Assembly: GCA_964646885.1 (NCBI GenBank)
Contig: CAZYFM010000005.1
Coordinates: 1 to 64,000, forward strand
Length of the DNA: 64,000 nucleotides
Reading direction: 5' to 3'
Origin: SZUA-430 sp964646885
GTDB lineage: Bacteria > Pseudomonadota > Alphaproteobacteria > Micropepsales > Micropepsaceae
Part shown: positions 1-8,712 of the stretch, piece by piece
Layout: each line of letters opens with the position of its first letter
Position numbering within the stretch: position 1 is the stretch's first letter
The notes under the pieces: model-generated
Told to the model about the DNA's origin: nothing
Seen by the model: the letters and a program-made list of their open reading frames with translations, nothing else
The model's database searches: none
Program-made: the position numbers and the translations under genes

Positions 1-315
1 GTGATCTCGGATGGCGCGCAGGTCGACGACACCACGCTCTCGGTCAACTCGGGCAACTATCTCGAAAAGCACCTGCGCGAGGTCATCGAGACGATCGAGA
101 CACGCTCGCCCATCGAGGTGATCGCCATCGGCATCGGCCATGACGTGACCCGCTACTACAAGCGCGCCGTCACGATCGTCGATGCCGAACAGCTCGGCGG
201 CGCCATGACCGACAAGCTGGCGGAACTCTTCGACGAAGACACGCAGAAGCAGGCAGCGCCCAGGGCGGCAACGCCGCTGCGCCGGCGCGCGCCCGCAGCA
301 GCCACGGCAAGGTAG
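1..315 (+). CDS. cobT: Cobaltochelatase subunit CobT, C-terminal part (5' end outside window)
   Basis: This is the last 104 residues of the CobT subunit of aerobic cobaltochelatase, which works with CobS (AAA+) and CobN to insert cobalt into hydrogenobyrinic acid diamide in the cytoplasm during cobalamin synthesis. The reading frame is open from base 1, and the segment ISDGAQVDDTTLS followed by NYLEKHLR and AIGIGHDVTRYY is the typical end of the CobT von Willebrand A domain. The acidic core is followed by an Ala/Arg-rich tail (about residues 84-104) that looks dispensable. The GTG at base 1 is an internal valine, not a start. The next gene begins 6 bases after the stop, so the two are probably co-transcribed. 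Confidence 0.9.
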   Translation: MISDGAQVDDTTLSVNSGNYLEKHLREVIETIETRSPIEVIAIGIGHDVTRYYKRAVTIVDAEQLGGAMTDKLAELFDEDTQKQAAPRAATPLRRRAPAAATAR

Positions 316-321
316 AAACGC

Positions 322-1314
322 ATGCGCCTGACCGGACTGATCACGGCCCTCGTCTTGGGCTGCACGACGCTGACCGCCTGCGCGGAGGAAACGCGCCGTC
401 CGCTCGAGATCACCTCCCGCCCCGTCAACTTCGCGCTCGACAGCGAAGCCGTGAAGGGCGTGGGAGATCTCGTACATCTCGGCTCGCTGCGCCTCACCTC
501 GCCCGACAGCGACTTCGGCGGCATCTCCGGCCTCATCGTCTCAGCGGACGGCAAGCGCTTCCTGGCCATCACGGACTCGAGCCACTGGCTGACCGGCGAA
601 CTGCAGTATCGCGACGGCCGGCTTGCCGGCATGACCGGCAAGGAGATCGCCCCGCTGCGCGACCTGTCCGGAAAGCCCCTTGAAGGCAAGTCAGGCGACG
701 CCGAAGGCCTGGCCGGCTCGCTCGACGGCGATGTCTATGTGAGCTTTGAAGGCGACCACCGCATCTGGAAATACGCCTTCGGCAAGGACGGTCTCGATGC
801 GAAGCCGGTCGCGGTCAAGACGCCCGCAGACCTGGCAGAGGCACCGGGCAATGGCGGCCTCGAGGCGATCACCCTGCTCTCTGACGGCAAGCTGCTCGCC
901 ATCACGGAGTCCTACGAGAACGCAGACGGCACCATCCGCGGCTGGATGATCGACCCCGCCGGCAAGCCGCCAGCATCCCTCTCGCTCAAGCGACGCGCCC
1001 CGTTCGACGTGACGGACGTGCGCCAACTCGAGAACGGTGATGTCCTGACGCTCGAGCGCCGCTTCAACCGCGTCGGTGGTGTCGGATTCGGCATGCGCCG
1101 TTTCAAGGCCGCAGCGCTGGACGCGAAGGAGCCGATCAACGCCGAGGTCATCGCCGACGCCGGCATGAACTTCATGATCGACAACATGGAAGGCCTGTCG
1201 CTGCGCAAGGCCGACGACGGACGGACGCTCGTCTACATCATCTCGGACAACAACTTCAACAAGCCGCTGCAGCAGAACCTGATCATGCTGTTCGAGCTGA
1301 AGGACAAGGACTGA
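322..1314 (+). CDS. Esterase-like activity of phytase family lipoprotein
   Basis: This predicted 330-residue envelope lipoprotein belongs to the esterase-like activity of phytase family, a beta-propeller-like group. The N-terminus has a short hydrophobic stretch ending in the lipobox LTAC with Cys20. The body shows the family phrases FGGISGLIV, DAEGLAGSLDG, GNGGLEAIT and NMEGLSLRK. The substrate is not known. The family name comes from distant similarity to phytase domains and does not prove phosphatase activity. It lies 6 bases after cobT and converges on the lipid-transport operon. The shared pairing with cobT probably reflects co-transcription and need not imply a joint function. Confidence 0.8.
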   Translation: MRLTGLITALVLGCTTLTACAEETRRPLEITSRPVNFALDSEAVKGVGDLVHLGSLRLTSPDSDFGGISGLIVSADGKRFLAITDSSHWLTGELQYRDGRLAGMTGKEIAPLRDLSGKPLEGKSGDAEGLAGSLDGDVYVSFEGDHRIWKYAFGKDGLDAKPVAVKTPADLAEAPGNGGLEAITLLSDGKLLAITESYENADGTIRGWMIDPAGKPPASLSLKRRAPFDVTDVRQLENGDVLTLERRFNRVGGVGFGMRRFKAAALDAKEPINAEVIADAGMNFMIDNMEGLSLRKADDGRTLVYIISDNNFNKPLQQNLIMLFELKDKD

Positions 1315-1327
1315 CGCGCGTCAGTCC
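1308..1327. terminator. Perfect palindrome over two convergent stop codons
   Basis: Ten bases on each side are exactly complementary, with the left arm GGACTGACGC and no loop. The TGA of the plus-strand phytase-like gene (1312-1314) and the TGA of the minus-strand lipoprotein gene (1321-1323 complement) sit symmetrically within it. It could form a hairpin in either transcript and act as a bidirectional terminator. No T-tract follows on either side, so intrinsic termination would be weak. Confidence 0.35.
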
Positions 1328-1962
1328 CAGTCCTTGGGCTGCTTCGTCTTGTTTTCGGTGCCGGCTTTCAAGGTCCAGGTCACGGCCCGCTTCAGCACCG
1401 CACCGACGGCCTCATCGAAGGCCTCGACGATGTCCGGCACGTTCTCGCTCCTGGCGGGCTTGACCGACTCGAAACTCTGCGAGGCCACGATCATCCCGAT
1501 GGCCGGCCGCACGAGCTTGAGGTTCACGCGCACGCGCACCACCGTTGCCCCATCCGACGTCTTCTCGGCCTGGAACTCGCGCAGTTCCGTCTTCAGCGAG
1601 AAGTCCGACCGAAGGCCGATCGACTGACGGCCAACCGACACGATCTTCTGCGTGTTCTCGAAGGACTGGATCAGCAGCTGCTGGATCATGCGCGGCGCCC
1701 GGTCTGCCCAGCGCGCTCCCGAGAAGTACTTCACTTCCAGCGGCACCGGCGCAATCGCGATACGGTCGGTATCGATGCCCTTCGCCGTCGAAGGCTCATC
1801 GACCACAAGCTGCCAGTCCACCATCGGGATATCGTCCGGGAACGTGCTCTTCGGCGACAGGACATAGAGGTCCGGCGGCGGGCCCGACCCCAGGTCAGGC
1901 AGGCTGCACGAGGCAAGGGTGAGCGCGGCGACAGCCGCAACGATCAATCGGTTCGCGCGCAT
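1321..1962 (-). CDS. ABC-type transport auxiliary lipoprotein (PqiC-like)
   Basis: This is a 213-residue lipoprotein of the ABC-type transport auxiliary component family (PF03886-like), which is typically encoded with MCE transporters and thought to help pass lipids to or from the outer membrane. The signal peptide ends in the lipobox LASC (Cys19). The mature part begins PDLYVLSPKS and contains the family-like RIAIAPVPLEVKYFSGARWADRAP, after which comes an Arg/Lys-rich conserved stretch. It is the last gene of the operon and its start shares one base with the stop of the MCE gene, indicating translational coupling. Its function in lipid asymmetry is inferred from the operon. Confidence 0.82.
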   Translation of the reverse strand: MRANRLIVAAVAALTLASCSLPDLGSGPPPDLYVLSPKSTFPDDIPMVDWQLVVDEPSTAKGIDTDRIAIAPVPLEVKYFSGARWADRAPRMIQQLLIQSFENTQKIVSVGRQSIGLRSDFSLKTELREFQAEKTSDGATVVRVRVNLKLVRPAIGMIVASQSFESVKPARSENVPDIVEAFDEAVGAVLKRAVTWTLKAGTENKTKQPKDWD

Positions 1963-2831
1963 CAGCGGCTCCCTCCGGATTTGTATTCGACGGCCTTGTC
2001 ACCAAAGATCAGCGAAGACGGGCTGGCCTCGAGGCGCTGGGCCGCACGGTCGACGGACGAAATCATCTGCCGCGCGTCGCTGATGGCGAGCAGGATCTCC
2101 GGCAGGCCGCGGCGTGCAAAGTCCTTCAGCGGCCCGCGAGCATCCGCCATGATCTGGCGAATGTCGTCAGCCACGCCACGCACGTCCGCCAGCGTCCCCT
2201 TCGCATCTCCGGCAATGATCTTGTCGAGGTTCGAGGCAATGGAGTCGAACTTGTCGGAGGCTTTCGCCAGGTTGTTTGTCAGCCGTTCGACATGCTCGAT
2301 GGTCATGCCGAACTTCTCCTCGTTGTCGGGACTGAGGAACGTGGTCAGACGGTCGAGCACGGCGTTGCCCCGGTTGATGAGCTCGGGCGCGCCCGCAAAG
2401 AGCTTCTGGAACGTCGACTTGCGTGTCTCGATGACGGGATAGTCCTCGCCCTGCTTTGCGGCCAGCTTCGCCCCCTTCTTGCTGCCGCCGGCGATCAGGA
2501 TGGCTGCAACACCGGTCAGGCCCTGTGTCTCGAGGCTGGCATAGGAGTCCGTCTTCACGGGCGTGTTTCGGTCGACCTGGATCGTGACGATGACATTGTT
2601 CGGGTCATCGTCATCAAGTCTCAGGTTCGTGACCTCGCCGACCTTGATGCCGTTGTAGAGAACGTCTGCCGCCTTGCTGAGGCCCGACACCGAACCTTCA
2701 AACCGCAGCATGTAGACGGCGTATTGCCGGTTGAATTCGAACTTTCCGATCCACATGAGGAACAGCACGGTCAGCACGGAGATGCCGAGGGCAAAACTGC
2801 CGATCATGAGATGGTGTGCGCGCGTTTCCAT
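1962..2831 (-). CDS. MlaD/MCE-family lipid-binding protein
   Basis: This is the substrate-binding MCE component of a lipid ABC transporter, 289 residues, anchored in the inner membrane by one helix (about residues 9-27) with the rest in the periplasm. The MCE domain covers roughly residues 38-118 and contains GSVSGLSKAADVLYNGIKVGEV and LETQGLTGVAAI, both typical of MlaD. The remaining half is mostly helical, with repeated Asp/Lys positions that suggest a coiled-coil or tunnel-forming extension as in other longer MCE proteins. It follows the ATPase gene by 12 bases. The family forms hexameric rings that bind phospholipid, and that assembly is assumed here. Confidence 0.88.
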   Translation of the reverse strand: METRAHHLMIGSFALGISVLTVLFLMWIGKFEFNRQYAVYMLRFEGSVSGLSKAADVLYNGIKVGEVTNLRLDDDDPNNVIVTIQVDRNTPVKTDSYASLETQGLTGVAAILIAGGSKKGAKLAAKQGEDYPVIETRKSTFQKLFAGAPELINRGNAVLDRLTTFLSPDNEEKFGMTIEHVERLTNNLAKASDKFDSIASNLDKIIAGDAKGTLADVRGVADDIRQIMADARGPLKDFARRGLPEILLAISDARQMISSVDRAAQRLEASPSSLIFGDKAVEYKSGGSR

Positions 2832-2843
2832 GAAATCGCTCCC

Positions 2844-3635
2844 TTATGCCTGCCCCAGCGCGTTGCGTTCCTTTGCAGCCACGGCTGCACGCCCGCGCGG
2901 GCCATGAAAATATTCCTTGATCCACGGATGCGCATGCTGCATCAGCTCGTCAATGGTTCCCGTCACAAGAACCCGCTTTTCCGCCAGGACGGCAATCCGG
3001 TCACAGATCGCGTAAAGGCTGTCCAGGTCGTGGGTAACCATGAAGACCGTCAGCCCCAGCGTGGCCTGGAGGTTCTTGATCAGGTCGTCGAAGGCCGCTG
3101 CGCCGATCGGGTCAAGACCCGCCGTGGGCTCGTCGAGAAACACGACTTCCGGGTCCAGCGCCAACGCGCGGGCAAGCCCTGCCCGCTTGCGCATGCCGCC
3201 TGACAGCTCCGACGGATACTTGGGTCCCGCCTCCGGCGGCAGGCCGACCAGCGCGATCTTCACCGCCGCAATCTCGTCCATGAGATACTGCGGCAGATCG
3301 AGATGCTCGCGCAGCGCCACCTGGATGTTCTGCGCAACCGTCAGCGACGAGAACAGCGCGCCATCCTGGAACAGCACGCCCCAGCGTCGCTCCACCGCCC
3401 GCTCCTGCGCCGGCGTCATCTCGCCCCGCATCTGCCCGAAAAGCTGGATGCGCCCCTGCGCCGGCTTGTTCAACCCGAGGATCGTGCGCAGCAGCACCGA
3501 CTTTCCGGTGCCCGAACCGCCCACAATGCCAAGCACCTCGCCGCGATAGATGTCGAGGTCGAGCCCGTCATGGATGACCTGCCGGCCAAACTGGTTGCGA
3601 ACACCCCTGACTGCGATCACCGCTTCCCGCTGCAT
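2844..3635 (-). CDS. Mla-type lipid transporter ATP-binding protein
   Basis: This 263-residue ABC ATPase is the MlaF counterpart that powers lipid movement across the inner membrane. Visible motifs are the Walker A GGSGTGKS (residues 39-46), the signature LSGGMRKRAGLARALA and the Walker B VVFLDEPTAGLD, followed by the switch His in FMVTHD. The GMRKR form of the signature is characteristic of the MlaF/Mkl subgroup. It lies 3 bases downstream of the permease gene, so permease, ATPase, MCE protein and lipoprotein make one transcript. Confidence 0.92.
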   Translation of the reverse strand: MQREAVIAVRGVRNQFGRQVIHDGLDLDIYRGEVLGIVGGSGTGKSVLLRTILGLNKPAQGRIQLFGQMRGEMTPAQERAVERRWGVLFQDGALFSSLTVAQNIQVALREHLDLPQYLMDEIAAVKIALVGLPPEAGPKYPSELSGGMRKRAGLARALALDPEVVFLDEPTAGLDPIGAAAFDDLIKNLQATLGLTVFMVTHDLDSLYAICDRIAVLAEKRVLVTGTIDELMQHAHPWIKEYFHGPRGRAAVAAKERNALGQA

Positions 3636-3638
3636 GGC

Positions 3639-4784
3639 TCAGATCCCCAGCTTCAGGAAGAGGATCGAGAAGATCGCGTCGACCACGATCACGGTGAAGA
3701 TGCCCTCGACAACGGACGCCGTCGTGCGCTGTCCCACGGACTCGGCGCTGCCCTCCACCTTCAGTCCCTCGAAGCATCCGATGAGCCCGATCATCAGTCC
3801 GAAGAACGGCGCCTTCACGAAGGCCACGGCACCATCCCAGAAGTCGGCCGCCTCGTAGAGCCGCTCGATATACATCCCCGGCGACATGCCAAGCTCCAGC
3901 CAGAGCACGAGCCCGCCACCCATGAGGCCCATCATCGCTGCCACGAAGCCGAGCACCGGCACCATGATGATGAGCGCGATCACGCGCGGCAGCACCAGAA
4001 CCTCCACCGGATCGAGGCCCATCGTGCGCATGGCATCGATTTCCTCGCGCAGCTTCATCGATCCGATCTGCGCCGTGAACGCGCTGCCCGAACGGCCGGC
4101 CACCATGATCGCGGTCAGCAGGATGCCGATTTCGCGCAGGAAGCCGGCAGCCACCAGGTTGACGGCAAAGACTTCGGCACCAAAGCGGCGCAGCTGCTCC
4201 GCCCCCTGGTAGGCCATCACCGCCCCGATGAGGAACGTGATCATGCAGACGATGGGCACCGCATTCAGCCCGGTCTGCTCCATGTGATAGGCCGTGGACG
4301 TCACGCGCAGCCGCTTCGGATCCAGCGCCGTGCGCAGAAGCGTCTCAAGCACGAGCCCCAGGAAGCCGATGATCGCACGCGCGGTCTTCCACGCATCCTC
4401 GAGCGCATGCCCCATCCGCACGAGAAGGTTCGAGAACAGGTTGCCGACCGGCGCCTCGACCGGAAAGGGCTTGTCGCCGCGCGCGACGGCGTTGAGAAGC
4501 GTCGCCTGCGGAACCGTTGCGCCGGCAATCGTCACGGCCGCGCCGGCGCGCTCCAGCGTTCGGCGCGTGCGATGGATCAGCCACGCGCCAGCCGTGTCGA
4601 GCCGGCCCAGATGCGAGAGGTCGAACGTCGCCGAACGGCGCCCATAGGCATCAAGCGACAGAAGCTGCGTATCGATCGCCGCTGAGTGCGTGACGATCCA
4701 GTCGCCAAGCGGCCGCAACAGCAGCGATGACGCATCCTCGGACACGTCGAGCCATGTCCCGGTTTCAGCCGTGTGGTCTGACAT
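3639..4784 (-). CDS. MlaE-type permease with N-terminal STAS domain
   Basis: This 381-residue inner-membrane permease belongs to the MlaE family. Residues about 1-110 form a STAS-like domain (WLDVSEDASSLLLRPLGDW, then DLSHLGRLDTAGAWLI), the role played by the separate MlaB protein in enterobacteria. The rest contains the MlaE core with AGRSGSAFTAQIGSMKLREEIDAM and MGLDPVEVLVLPR. A fused STAS-permease explains why no separate MlaB gene is present. It is the first gene of a four-gene operon. No periplasmic shuttle gene (MlaC) is found next to it in this window. Confidence 0.9.
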   Translation of the reverse strand: MSDHTAETGTWLDVSEDASSLLLRPLGDWIVTHSAAIDTQLLSLDAYGRRSATFDLSHLGRLDTAGAWLIHRTRRTLERAGAAVTIAGATVPQATLLNAVARGDKPFPVEAPVGNLFSNLLVRMGHALEDAWKTARAIIGFLGLVLETLLRTALDPKRLRVTSTAYHMEQTGLNAVPIVCMITFLIGAVMAYQGAEQLRRFGAEVFAVNLVAAGFLREIGILLTAIMVAGRSGSAFTAQIGSMKLREEIDAMRTMGLDPVEVLVLPRVIALIIMVPVLGFVAAMMGLMGGGLVLWLELGMSPGMYIERLYEAADFWDGAVAFVKAPFFGLMIGLIGCFEGLKVEGSAESVGQRTTASVVEGIFTVIVVDAIFSILFLKLGI

Positions 4785-5011
4785 GCGTTAACGCCGCACC
4801 CTGATTTCATGCCCCTGAAACGTGATTCGCGAGTGTGCCCGCCACCCAATTTCCGGGCAAGCTGATAGCCAGACAGGGCGTCACATGAAAAGCACGAAGC
4901 GGACAGGCGTGATGACGGCCACACGTTCCGTCCTTGTATTGTCGGAAATCCCGGTGAAAATCGGAAAAAACGACGGGCAGGCACTTCCGAATTTGGTAAG
5001 CCGGGGCGTCA

Positions 5012-6334
5012 ATGGCAAAAGGCAGGACGGCAATGGACGCAGCCGCACAAGTCGCGGGGACAGCAGAACTGCAACACTGCCCGTCCATGCAGTTCATTCC
5101 GGTCCGCAAGGCTCCCCTGGTGGAGGCCCTGGCACGGGACAATCTCCGCCCGGACCAGGCACGAGATTTCCATACGCTTTGCACCTTTCTCGGCGCCTAC
5201 TTTCATCACGACTTCTACGATGAACTGACGGACCTCAAGGATCTCTTCGCGCGACTGAACGACGACAACGGTGCGCCTTCCGGTCAGGGCGGAGACATTG
5301 CCTACGCCGAGCTCGAAAAGACGTTCGTCGGTGTCCTCCAGCGCGCAAACTTCATCGAGCTTCCAAAGGATGAGGTCACGCGCCTCGGCGGCGACAATCC
5401 GCTGCTCGACGTCAAGACACGCACCCCGCTCGACATCTACGAGACCGTGCGCCTGTTCTATCGGGGACTGCGCAAGGAAGTCGTCACGCACAAGACGCTT
5501 CTCGCGAAGAAGGAACTGGCCCAGGACACCTTTGACGATGTCGTCGTGCTGGTCCGCTTTCGCAAGGACCAGGGTAATACGCCGCGCCAGCGCCTGCTGA
5601 ACCGCAGGCGCAGCCTGCCGGGCGGCGCCGTGCCGGGCAGCGTTCTCATCAAGTCGTTCCGCCACATCGCCCGCAACGAACTGCCAATGCTGCTGCCCGA
5701 CGTGCAGGTCGTGATGAGCCGCAAGGATGCCTTGTTCCTCGGCGGCCCCGCGCTGATCGGTGGCATTCCGATCCTGCTCAACATCGTACCGGCCCTGTCG
5801 GTCGTGCTGGTCGTCATCGGCGCCTTCCTCGGCATATCGGGGACAGTGAAGCAGGACGACCTGATGAAGGCCGTGGGCGCGCTGTCGGCCCTCGTCGGTG
5901 CGGGCGCCTTCATGTTCAGGCAGTATTCGAACTACGCTTTCCGGAAACTCAAGTACCAGAAGCGCGTCGCGGACAACGTCTACTTCAAGAACGTCAACAA
6001 CGACTCCGGCGTGTTCGACACGCTGATCGGCACAGCCGAGGAACAGGAAGTCAAGGAAGTGATCCTTGCCTACCACGCCATGCTCGCCTTCGGGCCGGTT
6101 GCCCACGAGGGCGAACTCGATCGCCGCATAGAGAACTGGCTGAAGGTGAACTTCGGCATCGAGATCGACTTTGAAGTCGCAGATGCACTGGAAAAGCTGG
6201 AGGGCCTGGGCTTCTTAACCCAACGGGAGCAGAAAATGTGCGTGATCCCGCTGGACGAGGCCCTGTCGCGTCTCGACATGCTGTGGGATCGCCTCTACGA
6301 CTTCACAAGCCGGAAGCTGCCGGGGGGAGCCTGA
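5012..6334 (+). CDS. TMEM143/DUF3754 family membrane protein
   Basis: This is a 440-residue protein of the DUF3754 (TMEM143) family, which is found in bacteria and in eukaryotic organelles and has no established biochemical function. The N-terminal half is soluble and charged (FIPVRKAPLVEAL, YHHDFYDELTDL-like segments). Two adjacent hydrophobic helices at about residues 245-300 (GGIPILLNIVPALSVVLVVI and AVGALSALVGAGAFMF) are followed by YAFRKLKYQKRVADNVYFKN, which resembles the conserved family end. An internal ATG at 5033 has a better ribosome site (AGGAC) and may be the true start. It lies 9 bases before the CHASE2 cyclase gene and is probably co-transcribed with it. Confidence 0.78.
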   Translation: MAKGRTAMDAAAQVAGTAELQHCPSMQFIPVRKAPLVEALARDNLRPDQARDFHTLCTFLGAYFHHDFYDELTDLKDLFARLNDDNGAPSGQGGDIAYAELEKTFVGVLQRANFIELPKDEVTRLGGDNPLLDVKTRTPLDIYETVRLFYRGLRKEVVTHKTLLAKKELAQDTFDDVVVLVRFRKDQGNTPRQRLLNRRRSLPGGAVPGSVLIKSFRHIARNELPMLLPDVQVVMSRKDALFLGGPALIGGIPILLNIVPALSVVLVVIGAFLGISGTVKQDDLMKAVGALSALVGAGAFMFRQYSNYAFRKLKYQKRVADNVYFKNVNNDSGVFDTLIGTAEEQEVKEVILAYHAMLAFGPVAHEGELDRRIENWLKVNFGIEIDFEVADALEKLEGLGFLTQREQKMCVIPLDEALSRLDMLWDRLYDFTSRKLPGGA

Positions 6335-6343
6335 AACCAAGCC

Positions 6344-8656
6344 ATGTCTCAGAGGGACGCCACATCGCGCCAGGACGCGTTGCAGATGGCCGGGATCGCC
6401 GGCATCCTGCGCTGGCTTGGCGTCGTCCCCTGGGCGGTCCTGTTCCTGGCTCTGTTCATCCAGTGGAATGACTTCGGCAAGGTACTCGAAGGTCAGCGCA
6501 ACAAGGTTTTTGACTACTACCAGAACGCCTCGCCGCGCCCTTACGTCGACACCTCTGTCCGTTTCGTTGACATCGACGAAGAAAGCATCAGCCGCATCGG
6601 CCAGTGGCCCTGGCCGCGAACGACGCTCGCGAAGATGACGGACAACCTCAGCAACGCGGGCGCTGCGGTGATCTCCTACGACATGGTGTTTCCGGAACCC
6701 GACCGGACCTCACCCGCCCTGATTGCCAAGGAACTTCCTGCAGGCCCCGAATGGGACAGCGCCCGCGAGCAGCTCATGACGCTGCCGAACAACGACGACA
6801 TATTCGCCGACACGCTGAAGCGCACACCAACGGTCCTTGGATTCATTCTCGGTGACACCGACACGGGCCGCAAGCCGCTGCTCAAGGCGGGCGTCGCACG
6901 CGTCGGCGACTCCGAAAGCAAGTTGATCTACGCCGTGAACTCTCTCACGGGCGCGACAGTTCCCCTCGACGTGCTCCAGCAGGCGGCACCGGGCACGGGT
7001 GCCTTCAACACGGTCACCGACGACGACGGCATCGTTCGTCGCGTTCCGCTGTTCATTGGCCTTGTCGGCAAGGGACACGCCGAAGCCTATCCGGGCCTCG
7101 CCCTGGAGACACTGCGCGTGGCCCTGGCGCGGATGACAGGCAGTATTCCCACAATTCTCGTGACCATGGCCGGCGGCGCAGGTGAACTTTCATTCGGCCA
7201 GCCGCATCGCATCGTGTCCGTGAAGGTCGGCCCGATCCAGATCCCGTCGACGACGGATGGACAGATGTGGATCCACTTCACCGAAGACCAGCCATCGCGA
7301 CGCATACCCGCCTGGAAGGTCCTGCAGGATCCCAAGGCATTGGGCGACCTGGAGGGTGCGGCCATCTTCGTGGGTACCAGTGCTGCAGGCCTCCTCGATC
7401 TGCGCGCAACGCCCAGGCGCGTCGACGCCCCGGGCGTCGAACTCCACATTCAGGCGCTCGAACAGATGCTGCTGCAGCATTTTCTCGGTCGCCCCGACTG
7501 GTCGGATGGCGCCGAGCTGAGCTTTGCCCTTGTGATGGGGCTTCTGGTGCTGCTGACCATCAACCGCGTTCCCGTGTTCTGGATCGCTGGCGTCGCCGCC
7601 GTCGCGATCACTTTCGCCGTCAGCGTCTCCTGGTGGGCCTTCACGCAGCAGCTCTGGCTGCTCGATCCCGTGGCGCCCTCGCTGAACATCGCTCTCGTGT
7701 TCGCTTCGGCCAGCCTTGTGAAATTCATGAGAACGGAAGCCGAGCGCCGCACGGTCCGCAGCGCCTTCGCGCAATACCTGCCTCCGGACGTCGTGGACAG
7801 CATCGCGAACGATCCTTCCAAGCTGAAGCTGGGCGGAGATACGCGCGAACTCTCGATCATGTTCTGCGATATCCGCGGCTTCACGCCCATTGCCGAAAGC
7901 TTCCGCACAGATCCGCAAGGGTTGACGAAGCTCATCAACCGCGTGCTGACACCGTTGTCCCGCGAGGTGCTGAACCATCGCGGCACGATCGACAAATACA
8001 TCGGCGACTGCGTGATGGCATTCTGGAACGCGCCCATCGACGTGGAAGACCACCCGACCCACGCCTGCAACTGCGCCCTCGGCATGATGGATTCGCTGGT
8101 CGTTCTGAACGAGGAACTCACGGCCGAAGGCTTCTACAAGTCACACAAGGTCAACAAGATCGCGGTGTCGGTCGGCATCAACACCGGCACCTGCGTTGTC
8201 GGCAACATGGGCTCAGACCTGCGCTTCGACTACTCGGCGCTTGGCGACGCCGTCAACGTCTCGGCGCGTATCCAGTCCTTCGCCGGCAACTACGGCTTCC
8301 CTGTCGTGATTGGCGAGGACACGGTCGCCAAGGTACCGGAGAAGTTCGCGTTCCTCGAACTCGACTTCATCGCCGTGAAAGGCCGCGCCACACCGACCCA
8401 CCTTTACGCTCTCATGGGTCACGCCCACGTTCGCGAGACACAGGCCTACCAGGACCTCGACGCCGCCCTGCAGGCGCTGTTCAAGGCTTTCCGGTCGAAA
8501 GATTGGGAAGGGGCGAAAGCTGCCATCGCGCACGGGCGCACCGTCGCCGGCGCACCGGAAGAGATCTTCGACACCTACGAAGAGCGCATCCAGCATTACG
8601 CCTACGAACCGCCGCCGGCGAACTGGGACGGCTCCTGGTCTGCCAAGGAGAAATAG
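6344..8656 (+). CDS. CHASE2 domain adenylate/guanylate cyclase
   Basis: This 770-residue membrane class III nucleotide cyclase makes cAMP or cGMP in response to an extracytoplasmic signal. The order is an N-terminal helix (about 22-42), a periplasmic CHASE2 sensor (begins with VRFVDIDEESISRIGQWPWP), three closely spaced membrane helices (about 390-465), and a C-terminal cyclase domain. Catalytic features are the metal-binding Asp in IMFCDIRGFTP, the segment GTIDKYIGDCVMAFWNAP and the NxxxR of DYSALGDAVNVSARIQ, so the domain looks active. Substrate choice between ATP and GTP cannot be settled by eye. A hairpin follows the stop directly. Confidence 0.92.
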   Translation: MSQRDATSRQDALQMAGIAGILRWLGVVPWAVLFLALFIQWNDFGKVLEGQRNKVFDYYQNASPRPYVDTSVRFVDIDEESISRIGQWPWPRTTLAKMTDNLSNAGAAVISYDMVFPEPDRTSPALIAKELPAGPEWDSAREQLMTLPNNDDIFADTLKRTPTVLGFILGDTDTGRKPLLKAGVARVGDSESKLIYAVNSLTGATVPLDVLQQAAPGTGAFNTVTDDDGIVRRVPLFIGLVGKGHAEAYPGLALETLRVALARMTGSIPTILVTMAGGAGELSFGQPHRIVSVKVGPIQIPSTTDGQMWIHFTEDQPSRRIPAWKVLQDPKALGDLEGAAIFVGTSAAGLLDLRATPRRVDAPGVELHIQALEQMLLQHFLGRPDWSDGAELSFALVMGLLVLLTINRVPVFWIAGVAAVAITFAVSVSWWAFTQQLWLLDPVAPSLNIALVFASASLVKFMRTEAERRTVRSAFAQYLPPDVVDSIANDPSKLKLGGDTRELSIMFCDIRGFTPIAESFRTDPQGLTKLINRVLTPLSREVLNHRGTIDKYIGDCVMAFWNAPIDVEDHPTHACNCALGMMDSLVVLNEELTAEGFYKSHKVNKIAVSVGINTGTCVVGNMGSDLRFDYSALGDAVNVSARIQSFAGNYGFPVVIGEDTVAKVPEKFAFLELDFIAVKGRATPTHLYALMGHAHVRETQAYQDLDAALQALFKAFRSKDWEGAKAAIAHGRTVAGAPEEIFDTYEERIQHYAYEPPPANWDGSWSAKEK

Positions 8657-8660
8657 AAAA

Positions 8661-8690
8661 GCCGCCGGCCCCTGCGGACCGGCGGCTATT
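8661..8690. terminator. Bidirectional intrinsic terminator between convergent genes
   Basis: The arms GCCGCCGG (8661-8668) and CCGGCGGC (8679-8686) pair exactly around a ten-base loop. On the minus strand the stem is followed by TTTTC and on the plus strand by TATT, so it could end the cyclase transcript and, better, the convergent YbjN-like transcript. Confidence 0.7.
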
Positions 8691-8712
8691 CAGTTTCAAG
8701 CGTTGACCGCGC

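Noticed and set aside
3303..4685. Long plus-strand frame opposite the MlaE/MlaF genes
   Set aside because: It is a high-GC antisense shadow rich in His, Arg and Asp, and the minus-strand genes have full domain motifs.
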